64,000 nucleotides of DNA from an uncultured beta proteobacterium (GTDB lineage Bacteria > Pseudomonadota > Gammaproteobacteria > Burkholderiales > Burkholderiaceae_C), in the NCBI GenBank assembly GCA_903845935.1, contig CAIMZI010000037.1, positions 124,001 through 188,000 of the forward strand, written 5' to 3'. The translations under genes and the position numbers were made by a program. The notes beneath the pieces were generated by a model. That model searched no databases and was not told the origin of the DNA. It saw only the letters and a list, made by a program, of their open reading frames with translations. Below are positions 28,293-37,107 of the stretch, in pieces; position 1 is the first letter of the stretch, and each line of letters starts with the position of its first letter.

Positions 28293-29525
28293 ATGGTGGT
28301 CAAACTGTTGGGTAGGCGCTTGCGCCTGGGTGTGATTGGCGGCGGCGCAGGTTCGTTCATAGGCCCTGTGCACCGCATGGCGGCGCGTCTGGACGGGCAG
28401 TACGACATCGTCGCCTCTGCCCTGTCCTCCAACCCGGAACGCGGCCGCCAGGGTGGGCTGGACTTGGGGCTATCGCCCGAGCGCAGCTACGGCTCCTGGC
28501 AGGACCTGATCAAGGCCGAGGCGGCGCGCGCCGACCGCGCCGATGTGCTGGCCGTCATGACGCCCAACGACAGTCATTTCGATATCTGCATGGCGGCGCT
28601 GGATGCGGGCTTTCACATCGTCTGCGACAAGCCGCTGGCCACCGACCTGCAGTCCGCGCAGCGGCTGGCGGACAAGGTGCAGGCCACCGGCCTGGAGTTC
28701 TGCGTCACCTACTGCTACACCGGCTACCCGATGGTGCGCCAGGCGCGCGACATGGTGCACAGCGGCCAACTGGGCACCATCCGGCAGATCCATCTGCAAT
28801 ATGTGCAGGGCAATCTGGCCGATGCCCCTTCCGCCACCGGCTGGCGCATGGACCCGTCGCGCCTGGGCGGCTCGCTGGTGCTGCTGGACATCGGCATCCA
28901 CGCCTTCCACCTGGGCGCCTATGTGAGCGGCCTGGGAATGCAGACCCTTTTTGCCGACGTGGGTGCCACGCGCCCGGGCGGCGCGGTGGACGACTACGTC
29001 GCAACGCTCATGCACTATGACAATGGCGCGCGCGGCTCCCTGTGGGTGACCAATGCGGCGGCGGGTTCCGAGCATGGCCTGTCGTTTCGCATCCATGGCG
29101 ACAAGGGCGCTCTGGAATGGCACCAGGAAGAACCCAACCGCCTGCTGCACCGCAGTGGCGACGGTTTTGACCAGGTGCTTACACGCCGCCTGGGGCCCTT
29201 GATGAGCGAAGGCGCACAGCGTTCCATCCGCGTGGAGCGTGGCCATCCGGAAGGCTATCTGGAGGCCTTTGCCAATCTGTACACCGAGTTTGCGCAGGTG
29301 GTTGCGGCGCGCATCGCCGGGCAGAGCGCCCCGGCCATGCCGCGCCTGTACCCGCAGGTGCAGGACGGCGTGCAGGGCCTGTCGTATGTGGCGGCCGCCC
29401 TGCACAGCGCACACAGCGGAACCTGGGCCAGCGTAGCTGCCCCCGGCGCGGCGCCGGTGGTCAAAAGCCCCAACGCCACACCGGCCTGCCCCGGCGATTG
29501 CACCTGCGCCGATGATTGGTATTGA
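28293..29525 (+). CDS. Gfo/Idh/MocA oxidoreductase 2 of the iol operon
   Basis: This 410-residue dehydrogenase is related to the one two genes earlier, with LGVIGGGAGSFIGPVHRMA at residue 14 and CDKPLATDL. It differs in a Cys-rich tail (CPGDCTCADDWY), which I do not know from other family members and which might bind a metal. ATG 28293 with AGGGGAG upstream is chosen over an earlier ATG. Two ring dehydrogenases in one operon suggest two stereoisomers or an amino-inositol as substrate. Confidence 0.85.
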   Translation: MVVKLLGRRLRLGVIGGGAGSFIGPVHRMAARLDGQYDIVASALSSNPERGRQGGLDLGLSPERSYGSWQDLIKAEAARADRADVLAVMTPNDSHFDICMAALDAGFHIVCDKPLATDLQSAQRLADKVQATGLEFCVTYCYTGYPMVRQARDMVHSGQLGTIRQIHLQYVQGNLADAPSATGWRMDPSRLGGSLVLLDIGIHAFHLGAYVSGLGMQTLFADVGATRPGGAVDDYVATLMHYDNGARGSLWVTNAAAGSEHGLSFRIHGDKGALEWHQEEPNRLLHRSGDGFDQVLTRRLGPLMSEGAQRSIRVERGHPEGYLEAFANLYTEFAQVVAARIAGQSAPAMPRLYPQVQDGVQGLSYVAAALHSAHSGTWASVAAPGAAPVVKSPNATPACPGDCTCADDWY

Positions 29526-29551
29526 CCCCACGCACTGGGCGCCCGTGGGGC

Positions 29552-30413
29552 TTAGCGGCGCAGCACCCGAGTCCACCACAGGCAGCACAGCAGGGCCAAC
29601 GCGCAGCTCACACCAAAGACGGCGCCATAGCCCAGGGACGCGATGAGCCAACCGGCGGCCAGATAGCTGACGGCGGCGGTGAGCGCGCGTGCCACCGACT
29701 CGGTGACATAGCGAGCCTGAAAAAAGCTGCCGTCAAATTCATGCTTCAGCCAGATCAGAGAAGCCGGATAGAAAAAGCCGAAGGTCAAGGCATGCACCGA
29801 TTGCAGAGGAATTGCGCACCACAGTTGCGTGCAAAACGGTGTTCCAAGCCAGCGCAGCGCCGAGACGGAACTGCAGATCAGCATGACGGCAGTGGGGCTA
29901 AAGCGCTGCAAAAACGCGCCACCCTTCCACATCGCCAAAAACTCAGCCGCCACAGGCAGCGCGCACAGCAGGCCCGTTTGCAACGGGCTGTGGCCACTGT
30001 GCAACCAGTAAGCCAAACGATCCCCATTTGCGTGCCCGCCCAAAGGCATGGCCCTCGCCGGCGCGGGCCAGGTCTTCCAACATCTTGGTTTCACATAGCG
30101 TGTAGGAGCCGGAACCGAAGAAAAAGGCCACGGGCACGCACCAGGCCAGCCACTGGGGCAGCAGCGCTGCAAGGCACATGCTGGCCGCGACACCGCCGCC
30201 CATGAATACCATGGTTTTGGGAAAACCAAAGCGTATCCACAGCGTGCGCACAAAGGGTGTTGCGACGAAATAGGCCAGGGTGATGGCCGCCAGGGCCGCA
30301 GGCGCGGCCCCGGGGTTGGATGCCATCAGGGCGCTGGGGCCGAAGGCGGTCCACAGGCCCAGGATGGTGAAGTAGGAGGCAAAGGCTGCGCTCCACTGGC
30401 GGTAGTGCTGCAT
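29552..30413 (-). pseudogene. MFS transporter remnant (HcaT-like)
   Basis: The 5' part (from ATG 30413, MQHYRQWSAAFASYFTILG) reads four membrane segments down to FGRARKWGSFG. The 3' part continues in another frame as YWLHSGHSPLQTGLLCALP and runs normally to the stop at 29552. The join near 30015-30025 lacks the roughly 90-100 residues (segments 5-6 and loop) expected for this family and shifts frame. The combined length is 862 bases, about 287 codons versus about 390 normally. ATG 30449 is another possible start. This was probably the importer of the iol operon. Confidence 0.8.
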
Positions 30414-30475
30414 CGGCGAAGGCGGGCGGACAAAAGGTTGTCCGCCCATGCTAACCAATCAGCGCGACCTGTGCT

Positions 30476-32284
30476 TCAGCGCAGGTGATGCACCCCTGCC
30501 TGCGCATACACCGGCGTGTCCAAGCCCTCAAAGCGCGCCTTCAGCTGCAGCGACAGAAACTGCGAGTAGTGGCGGCTCTGGTGCAGGTTGCCGCCATGTA
30601 TCCACAGTTGCGGCTGCTGCGTGGGCTTCCACATATTGCGCAGCTCGCCCTCCCAGGGGCCGGGGTCCTTGGTGGTGCTGGAGCCCAGGCCCCAGACCTT
30701 GCCGACGCGATTTGCCACCTCGGGCGAGACGATGTCCGACAGGAACTGGTTCATCGAGCCGTAACCTGTGGCATAGACGATCACATCGGCCGGCAAATCC
30801 GTGCCATCGGTCAGCGTCACCGACTTGGGGTTGACCTTCTTGATGTCCACATGGCTACGCAGTTTGATGCTTCCATTGGCCACCAATTCGGAGGCACCCA
30901 CATCGATGTAGTAGCCGGAGCCGCGGCGCAGGTACTTCATGAACAGGCCGGAGCCGTCGTCGCCAAAGTCCAGCATGAAACCGGCTTTTTCCAGGCGACC
31001 ATACAAGTCGGCATCGCGCTTCTTCATCTCGTCGTACACCGGGATGTGGAAGGTGTGCATGATCTTGTAGGGCACGCTGGCAAAGATCAGATCGGCCTTG
31101 TGGTGGTCAATGCCGTTCGCAATCGCCTGCTCGCTGTACAGGCCGCCCAGGGCCAGCTCCATCAGCGATTTGCTGGGTGCGATGTGCGTGCTGCTGCGCT
31201 GGATCATGGTCACGTCCACGCCTTGCTCACACAACGCGGCGCAGATGTCGTGCGAGGAGTTGTTGGAGCCCAGCACCACCACCTTCTTGCCCTTGTACTG
31301 CTCCGGCCCGGGGTGCTTGCTGCTGTGGTGCTGCTCGCCCTCGAAGGACTCGGCGCCCTCGATCTTGGGCACATTGGCATAGCCCGACACACCCAGCGCA
31401 AACACCAGTTGCTTGGGTCGCAGCGTGACCTTCTCACCGGCACGCTCCACCTCCACCACCCATTCGCCTTTGGCCTCGTCAAACTGCGCCTTGGTGGCGG
31501 TGGTCGAGCCCCAGTAGTTCAGCTCCATCACCTTGGCATACATCTCCAGCCAGTCGCCAATCTTGTCCTTGGGGGCGAACACCGGCCAGTCGTCGGGGAA
31601 GGGAATGTAGGGCAGGTGGTCGTACCAGACCGGGTCGTGCAGGCACAGGCTCTTGTAGCGCTTGCGCCAGCTGTCGCCGGGCTTCTCGTTGCGCTCGATG
31701 ATGAGCGTGGGCACGCCCAGGCGCCGCAGCCGCGCCGCCAGAATGATGCCGCCCTGGCCGCCACCCACGATCACCACATAAGGCTGCTCGCTGTAGCCCA
31801 GGTTCGCGAGTTCGTCCTGGCGCCGCTCCTGCCAGGTCTTGCGCCCCGGATGCACGCCATGCTCGGCGCCCATCACGCGGTGCGTGCCGGTCTTTTCTTC
31901 AAAGCCCTTGAGCTCCACCATGCTGGTCAGCAGCGTCCAGCCCTTGTCGCCAGTGTCCGAAGTTTTGAGGCGCAGATGGCCGCGCCCGCGCGAGAGCCGC
32001 GTGGCAAAGGTGAACCAGGCGTCGATCACGCCACCGGCCTCAGACGCTTCGCCTTCCAGCGCGAAGTCGCTGGGTGCCACATCTGCCAGGCGGCTTTCCA
32101 GCATGGCGCGCATGGGCCCCTTGCCCTCCTGGGTGCAGATGTTCCAGGTGAAGCTGACCAGGTCGCGCCAGTAGCAGTCGTCCTCAAACAGGGCGGTCGT
32201 GGCGTCCAGATCGCCCTTTGCCAGCGCGGCGCCGAAAGCGTCCAGCCAGGCCGTGGCCCGCTGTGACGGGGTGGGGTTTGTCAT
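30476..32284 (-). CDS. Flavin-containing monooxygenase with SnoaL-like N-terminus
   Basis: The 602-residue protein has a SnoaL/NTF2-like domain (about 1-140) followed by an FMO fold. It shows FAD motif VIVGGGQGGIILA near residue 173, the FMO/BVMO fingerprint FEGEQHHSSKH, NADPH motif VVVLGSNNSSHD and ATGYGSMNQF. Such enzymes insert oxygen into ketones, amines or sulfides; the substrate cannot be told. ATG 32284 follows CAGGAGACACAAGA. A sigma-54 type promoter and its likely activator lie immediately upstream. Confidence 0.9.
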   Translation of the reverse strand: MTNPTPSQRATAWLDAFGAALAKGDLDATTALFEDDCYWRDLVSFTWNICTQEGKGPMRAMLESRLADVAPSDFALEGEASEAGGVIDAWFTFATRLSRGRGHLRLKTSDTGDKGWTLLTSMVELKGFEEKTGTHRVMGAEHGVHPGRKTWQERRQDELANLGYSEQPYVVIVGGGQGGIILAARLRRLGVPTLIIERNEKPGDSWRKRYKSLCLHDPVWYDHLPYIPFPDDWPVFAPKDKIGDWLEMYAKVMELNYWGSTTATKAQFDEAKGEWVVEVERAGEKVTLRPKQLVFALGVSGYANVPKIEGAESFEGEQHHSSKHPGPEQYKGKKVVVLGSNNSSHDICAALCEQGVDVTMIQRSSTHIAPSKSLMELALGGLYSEQAIANGIDHHKADLIFASVPYKIMHTFHIPVYDEMKKRDADLYGRLEKAGFMLDFGDDGSGLFMKYLRRGSGYYIDVGASELVANGSIKLRSHVDIKKVNPKSVTLTDGTDLPADVIVYATGYGSMNQFLSDIVSPEVANRVGKVWGLGSSTTKDPGPWEGELRNMWKPTQQPQLWIHGGNLHQSRHYSQFLSLQLKARFEGLDTPVYAQAGVHHLR

Positions 32285-32336
32285 TCTTGTGTCTCCTGTA
32301 ACGCGGGCCTCAATGCGGGCCTGCTGCATCCAAAGA

Positions 32337-32352
32337 GTCAATATCCGTGCCA
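32337..32352 (-). promoter_or_regulatory. Sigma-54 promoter of the monooxygenase gene
   Basis: On the minus strand TGGCAC, five bases, then TTGAC match the -24/-12 pattern TGGCAC-N5-TTGCA except for one base of the -12 (GA for GC). It lies 53 bases before the monooxygenase ATG, and the next gene upstream is a sigma-54 activator. Confidence 0.7.
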
Positions 32353-32420
32353 CGCCTCAATCGCACGTAAGTGCTTGATTCCTATAAAGCGGGTACAGCC
32401 AATCAGGTGTCACGGGGTTA

Positions 32421-32449
32421 CAGCTGTCACTCCCTGGGCGCGACAGCTG
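32421..32449. promoter_or_regulatory. Inverted repeat, candidate upstream activator site
   Basis: CAGCTGTC (32421-32428) and GACAGCTG (32442-32449) form a perfect 8-bp inverted repeat with a 13-base spacer. Its centre is about 90 bp upstream of the -24/-12 promoter, the usual place for a sigma-54 activator. It overlaps the 3' end of the activator gene. No U tract follows, so a terminator is less likely. Confidence 0.6.
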
Positions 32450-34361
32450 GCACGTGGCAGGGTGAATATTCACGGTTGGGTGCCACGATGCCGGCGCGCT
32501 TCATGCGCCTGTACAGCGTCATGCGCGACAGGCCCAGCTGGCGCGCCACCTGGCTCACATTCCAGTGCGCCTGGCGCAAGGCCAGCAGCAGTGTGGCGGC
32601 ACCGGATTGCGTGGATGGAGGCTGAACCTGCGAAGTTGCGGGCAGGTTGGCGGCCTGTGTGAGTTCCGGCAAATCCTGCACATCAATCGTGCTGCCCTCG
32701 CTCATGCTGGCGGCATAGTCCAAAACGTTTTTCAGCTCGCGCAGATTGCCCGGCCAGGCGTAGGCCATCAGCCGCTCGCGGGCCGCTGAGGTGAGGCTGC
32801 GTTCGCCCAGCATGCGGTCCAGGGTGGCGCCCAGATCTGCGCGCTGGCGCAGGGGCGGCAGGCTGAAGTGCGCCCCGTTGAGGCGGTAGTACAGGTCATC
32901 GCGAAAGCGCCTCGCATGCACCATGGCCTCCAGCGGCGCATGGGTGGCGGCAATCACGCGGATGTTCACCGGGACGGGTTTGAGTGCGCCCACCGGTAGC
33001 ACCTCGTGCTCGGACAGCACGCGCAGCAGGCGCGCCTGCAGGGGCAGCGGCATGTCGCCAATCTCGTCCAGAAACAGCGTGCCGCCATCGGCCTCCTGAA
33101 TCAGGCCGCGCTTGCCCCGGCTACTGGCACCGGAGAAGCTGCCTGCCAGATGGCCAAACAGTTCACTCTCGATCAGGGTCTCGGGAATGGCGGCGCAGTT
33201 CACCGCCACAAAGGGCCGTGATTTGCGCGCGCCACTGGCATGCACGGCCTTTGCGAAATACTCCTTGCCCGAGCCGGTCTCGCCCGTCACCAAGAGGCTG
33301 ATGGGCGAGTTGACCAGCAGTGCCACGCGCGCAATCTGCCGGTCCAGCGCCGGGTCGCCTTCGGAGAGCGCGGCCAGCGGTGCGGGCAGCTTGCTGGCCA
33401 CGGCCGCGCGTGCCACCACGGCGGCCGGTGGCGGTGGCGTGGCCGACAGGAACAGCAGGCGCCGCACCCCTGCCAACATCAGCGCGCGCTGGTCGCTGGG
33501 TTGAGCCATGACGTAGCTGGCTATGCGCGAAAACGGCAGCTCGAACACTTCCTCAAAGCGCTGGCCCAGCAGCGGCGCCGACGCATTGCGCTGCAGTGCC
33601 AGCTGCGCGCGCCGGTTGTGGCCCACCACGCGGCCACTGGCATCCAGCGCCAGCAGGTACTCGGGCTGCACCTCCAGAAACTGCGGCGCGCTGGATAGGC
33701 GCAGCACCCAGTCGCGCCGGTGCCGGTACAGGAATGCCGCGTTCTCTATGTCGTGCGCATGCATGGTCACCAGCTGCAGCGCCAGGTGCTGGCTCTCCTT
33801 GGGCTGCGAGGAACTGAGTTGCGAGATGTCCAGCACCGCGCTCAAATGGCCCACGCTGTCATACACCGGCGCGCTGGTGCAGGTGAGCGGAATGTGGGTG
33901 GCATCAAAGTGGTCGTCCAGATGCACGGTCAGGGCCTGGCCGGTGCTGATGCAGGTGCCCACGCCGCAGGTGCCGGCGAGCGGTTCGCTCCAGTCAGCGC
34001 CCAGGTAAAGTCCGGCCTTGCGCAGGCTGGGCTCGGCCACCAGATCGCCCAGAAAATCCACCGTCACGCCGCGCGCATCGGTTAGCAGCACCACATAGCC
34101 CAGGCCGCACACCTTGCTGTAAAGCGACTCCAGCCCATGGCGCGCAATCTGCAGCAGCGCGTCCATCTGCTCCTTGTGCTCACGCAGGCGCGCCTGCGGC
34201 AGGATCACGGCCTCCTGCATGCGCGTGGGGTCGAGCCGGTGCTGGTGCACGCAGCGCTGCCAGCTGTCGCGTATCAGCAGCTCATGCCGGCTTGCCATGG
34301 CTTGGCCGTGGAGGGCGACTTGCAGGACGGTATCCATGTGCTGGCGGGGCGTGACGTGCAT
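32427..34361 (-). CDS. AcoR-like sigma-54-dependent activator
   Basis: The 644-residue activator has an N-terminal GAF-type sensor region (about 50-300), an AAA+ domain with Walker A GETGSGKE near residue 367 and Walker B GGTLFLDEIGD, and a Fis-type HTH at the end (WNVSQVARQLGLSRMTLYRR). The sigma-54 contact loop reads GSFSGA (407-412) in place of the classic GAFTGA. It most likely turns on the monooxygenase gene downstream when a ketone, alcohol or similar inducer is present. ATG 34361 with GGAAG upstream is chosen. Confidence 0.9.
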   Translation of the reverse strand: MHVTPRQHMDTVLQVALHGQAMASRHELLIRDSWQRCVHQHRLDPTRMQEAVILPQARLREHKEQMDALLQIARHGLESLYSKVCGLGYVVLLTDARGVTVDFLGDLVAEPSLRKAGLYLGADWSEPLAGTCGVGTCISTGQALTVHLDDHFDATHIPLTCTSAPVYDSVGHLSAVLDISQLSSSQPKESQHLALQLVTMHAHDIENAAFLYRHRRDWVLRLSSAPQFLEVQPEYLLALDASGRVVGHNRRAQLALQRNASAPLLGQRFEEVFELPFSRIASYVMAQPSDQRALMLAGVRRLLFLSATPPPPAAVVARAAVASKLPAPLAALSEGDPALDRQIARVALLVNSPISLLVTGETGSGKEYFAKAVHASGARKSRPFVAVNCAAIPETLIESELFGHLAGSFSGASSRGKRGLIQEADGGTLFLDEIGDMPLPLQARLLRVLSEHEVLPVGALKPVPVNIRVIAATHAPLEAMVHARRFRDDLYYRLNGAHFSLPPLRQRADLGATLDRMLGERSLTSAARERLMAYAWPGNLRELKNVLDYAASMSEGSTIDVQDLPELTQAANLPATSQVQPPSTQSGAATLLLALRQAHWNVSQVARQLGLSRMTLYRRMKRAGIVAPNREYSPCHVPAVAPRE

Positions 34362-34456
34362 GGGCTTCTTCCGGTGAGGCTGGCAGGGCCTGACACCATC
34401 GTCCACAAGCTGAGCTGTGTCAATCGGGCGCAAACCCTTGGCCCCGAGCGGTCAGC

Positions 34457-35683
34457 TTAGGCTTGTGCAGGCTGGCTCAACGCCCCTGTCAGCGCCTGGT
34501 AGACATCAAAGCAGGCGCCGATGTTGTGGTAATCCACTTTGCCGGCCGGGCTCTTCTCGCGTGTCAGATTGAAGTTGTCGGCGGTGAGGATGCGAAACCA
34601 CGCGCCCTGCTCGTGGTCCACAAAATGCTGCCAGCAATACTGCCAAAGACGGTCAAACCAATCCCAATATCTTGCCTCGCCCGTGCGCAGTGCCAGATAG
34701 GCCGCCGCCGCCATGGACTCGGCCTGCACCCAGTGGTATTTGGCCGCATCGCAAATGCTGTCGTCCAGACCAAAGCCGTAATGGATGCCGCCATTGTTTG
34801 CATCCCAGGCCACAGCCAGCGCACGGTCAAACAGCTCCTTGGCGCGCGGCAGGTGCCAGTCTGCCTGCAGCTGCGTATCCAGCAGACACAGCAGCTTGGC
34901 CCATTCGGTGAAGTGGCCGGGCTGAAAGCCCCATGGCCTAAAAATGTTGGAGCTGTCATGGCGGTTGTATTCCAGATCGGGCTTCCAGTCGGCGGTGTAG
35001 TGTTCCCAAATGCCACCGTCGCAGAGCGCGGCCTGACGCAGGGTGATGTTGCGTGCCAGGCCTTCGGCACGCTCGATATAGCGTGCATCTTTGGTGGCGG
35101 CAAAGGCCGTGATCAGCGCCTCGCAGGTATGCATATTGGCGTTCTGGCCGCGGTAGCCCGAGAGCGTCCAGTCGGCGCTGGCATCGTCGGCGTACAGGCC
35201 GGCTTGCGCGTCATAGAAGCGGCGCTCGGCCAGATCGAAGGTGCGTTCCAGCAAACCTTTGGCACCGGCTATGCCGATCTGCACCGCCTTGGCTGCGGCC
35301 AGCATGACGAAGGCCAGCCCGTACATGTGGCGGGTCTGGTCCAGGGGCGTGGCCTGGCCGTCCCGCCAATCGATAGTCCAGTGGTAGCCATCGTTCTCAG
35401 AGTCGTAAAAAGCGGTCTCGACAAAGCGTAGGGCGTGAACGGCGCGCTCCTTGAAATTCTGCTCGCCGCTGAGTTGAAAGCCGATGGCGTTGGTGATGAC
35501 AAAGCGCGTGGCGCTGACCAGGTGGCGCGTGCTGGCGTTGTAGACGCGTCCGTCGTCCAGATAGAAGTGGTACATACCGCCGCTCGCGTCCACCGACTGC
35601 GCCTCGTAAAAGGACAGGGTCCACAGCGCGTGCTGCTTCAAGAACGAGGTAGCTCGGAAATCGGGTAAGGGGGGTGTCAACAT
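34457..35683 (-). CDS. AGE-family sugar epimerase/isomerase
   Basis: The 408-residue (alpha/alpha)6-barrel protein belongs to the N-acylglucosamine 2-epimerase family. It has DQTRHMYGLAF near residue 108, the GGIWEHYTADWKPD and GFQPGHFTEWAKLL stretches with the conserved His residues, and HWVQAESMAAA. Members act on free sugars such as mannose, glucosamine or cellobiose. Which sugar is used here is open. ATG 35683 lacks a strong ribosome site. Confidence 0.88.
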   Translation of the reverse strand: MLTPPLPDFRATSFLKQHALWTLSFYEAQSVDASGGMYHFYLDDGRVYNASTRHLVSATRFVITNAIGFQLSGEQNFKERAVHALRFVETAFYDSENDGYHWTIDWRDGQATPLDQTRHMYGLAFVMLAAAKAVQIGIAGAKGLLERTFDLAERRFYDAQAGLYADDASADWTLSGYRGQNANMHTCEALITAFAATKDARYIERAEGLARNITLRQAALCDGGIWEHYTADWKPDLEYNRHDSSNIFRPWGFQPGHFTEWAKLLCLLDTQLQADWHLPRAKELFDRALAVAWDANNGGIHYGFGLDDSICDAAKYHWVQAESMAAAAYLALRTGEARYWDWFDRLWQYCWQHFVDHEQGAWFRILTADNFNLTREKSPAGKVDYHNIGACFDVYQALTGALSQPAQA

Positions 35684-35818
35684 GGGGCTGAGCTTAGCGC
35701 ATGGCAGTTTCACGGCCAGCCCGTGGTGGTGACAGATGTCATCGCAGCGCGTCCGATCCCGTTGCGCCCTGTCATGGTGATTTAATGCGCCTACGCAATC
35801 AACGACTGAAAGAAAAAA

Positions 35819-36076
35819 ATGTTCGACACAAACAACAAATGGATCCACCTCGATACCGTTGAAGATTTTGACAACGGCCTGTCCGACCTGATTGAAATCT
35901 GGTCCAGCGCGGACACCGCTGTGACCCAGGCCTTCAAGGAATCGGCGCTCAGCCATTTCAAGGAAAACCTGGAAGGCGCCTTGCTCAACTGGGCCGACAA
36001 CAAGGCCAAAACCCGCAAATACACAGCCATTGCGACGGAGCTGGCCGAGTTTGAAGAGGTGATGAAAGCGGGCTAA
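35819..36076 (+). CDS. Small acidic protein of unknown function, 85 aa
   Basis: The protein, MFDTNNKWIHLDTVEDFDNG onward, is acidic and mostly helical, with no membrane segment, Cys or His cluster. I do not recognise it. It has a GAAAGAAAAAA leader before the ATG, and codon use is like that of its neighbours. It stands alone between two leftward genes. Confidence 0.65.
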   Translation: MFDTNNKWIHLDTVEDFDNGLSDLIEIWSSADTAVTQAFKESALSHFKENLEGALLNWADNKAKTRKYTAIATELAEFEEVMKAG

Positions 36077-36094
36077 CCCACGACGTTCATCTGG

Positions 36095-37105
36095 CTAGCT
36101 CGTTGCAGCCGCTTGGATGGTCGCCCACTCCTCTCGCAACCACTGCGCGCAGGCTAGGTTGTTGTCCCAGATGGAGTAGCGGGCACCGCCGCCATAGTCG
36201 GCAAAGGGGATGAACTCGCAGCTGATCTGTTGCGGTGATTTTTGCTGGCGCATGTGAACCAGCAGTTCGCGCACGGCGGCCTTCCATTCCTGCAGGCGCT
36301 GTTCGTTCCAGTCGCTGTGAAACTGGCCTGTGCCCGGCTGCACAAACGGGTACTGGATGGCACGTCCCTGCAGCTCACGGGTGCGCCTGGCGCGCGGGTT
36401 GTGCGCCACGCCTGTGGCCACGCTGCGGGCATGGGCGTGCACCACCCATCCGGATTTGAGCCACTGCGTATAAAAGGCCTTTGGGTTTCCGGCTGCCAGA
36501 CGATGGCGCCCACCATCGCTGCCCGGCTCCACGCTGCTTAAACCCAGTTCTTCGGGGTTGTCGATCTTGAAAATCAGATGTGAATGGTCCAGCGTCAGGC
36601 GCAGATCGACGTTGGATTGCGCCAGCAGATTCGCTACTGCTTCCACGCGGGCAAAGCGTTCGCTCCACATGTCCACGTGCACCTCCAGGCTGGGCAGGCA
36701 GCCGGATTGCGAACCGTGCTCCATGGCCTCCAGAAAGAAGTCGGCAACCTCGCGGTCGCTGATCTCGCGTCCATCGCTGCGGCGCGCATAGAGCTGCATG
36801 TTGAAAATTTTCGCGCCGAGTGGGCCGCCGGTGCGCAGACCCCAGCGCATGCGGTGCTCGTCCTGGTGTGCGCAAAAAATGCCGCCAAACACGCGGATCG
36901 GCACGCCGTGCTGTTCCACCCACTGGAAGTAGGGCGCAAAGTCTTCGGTCGGGTCTATGTTCTTTTCGATGTAGTCAAAGGCGCCGCTGTGCTTCACCCA
37001 GGCCATGCGCGTTTGGGCCTGCGGCGTGCTCAGCCCATCGTGCACCAGCACGCCATCGAGGTTGATGCCGATTTGCAGCGCTGCAGGCTCCGATGCCACC
37101 ACCAT
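36095..37105 (-). CDS. TIM-barrel protein coupled to purU
   Basis: The 336-residue protein looks like a xylose-isomerase-type TIM barrel: LEVHVDMWSERF, LTLDHSHLIFK, VVHAHARS and CEFIPFADYGGG place Glu, His and Asp at positions typical of a metal site. No specific enzyme can be named. ATG 37105 lies two bases after the purU stop, so translation is coupled, hinting at a step near formate or one-carbon release. A longer in-frame start would overlap purU. Confidence 0.7.
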   Translation of the reverse strand: MVVASEPAALQIGINLDGVLVHDGLSTPQAQTRMAWVKHSGAFDYIEKNIDPTEDFAPYFQWVEQHGVPIRVFGGIFCAHQDEHRMRWGLRTGGPLGAKIFNMQLYARRSDGREISDREVADFFLEAMEHGSQSGCLPSLEVHVDMWSERFARVEAVANLLAQSNVDLRLTLDHSHLIFKIDNPEELGLSSVEPGSDGGRHRLAAGNPKAFYTQWLKSGWVVHAHARSVATGVAHNPRARRTRELQGRAIQYPFVQPGTGQFHSDWNEQRLQEWKAAVRELLVHMRQQKSPQQISCEFIPFADYGGGARYSIWDNNLACAQWLREEWATIQAAATS

Positions 37106-37107
37106 GC

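Noticed and set aside
30485..32266. 593-codon open frame opposite the monooxygenase
   Set aside because: Antisense to a gene with FAD and NADPH motifs. No domain seen in this frame.
32421..32449. Inverted repeat as terminator of the sigma-54 activator gene
   Set aside because: The loop is 13 bases and no U tract follows. Its location suits an activator site better.
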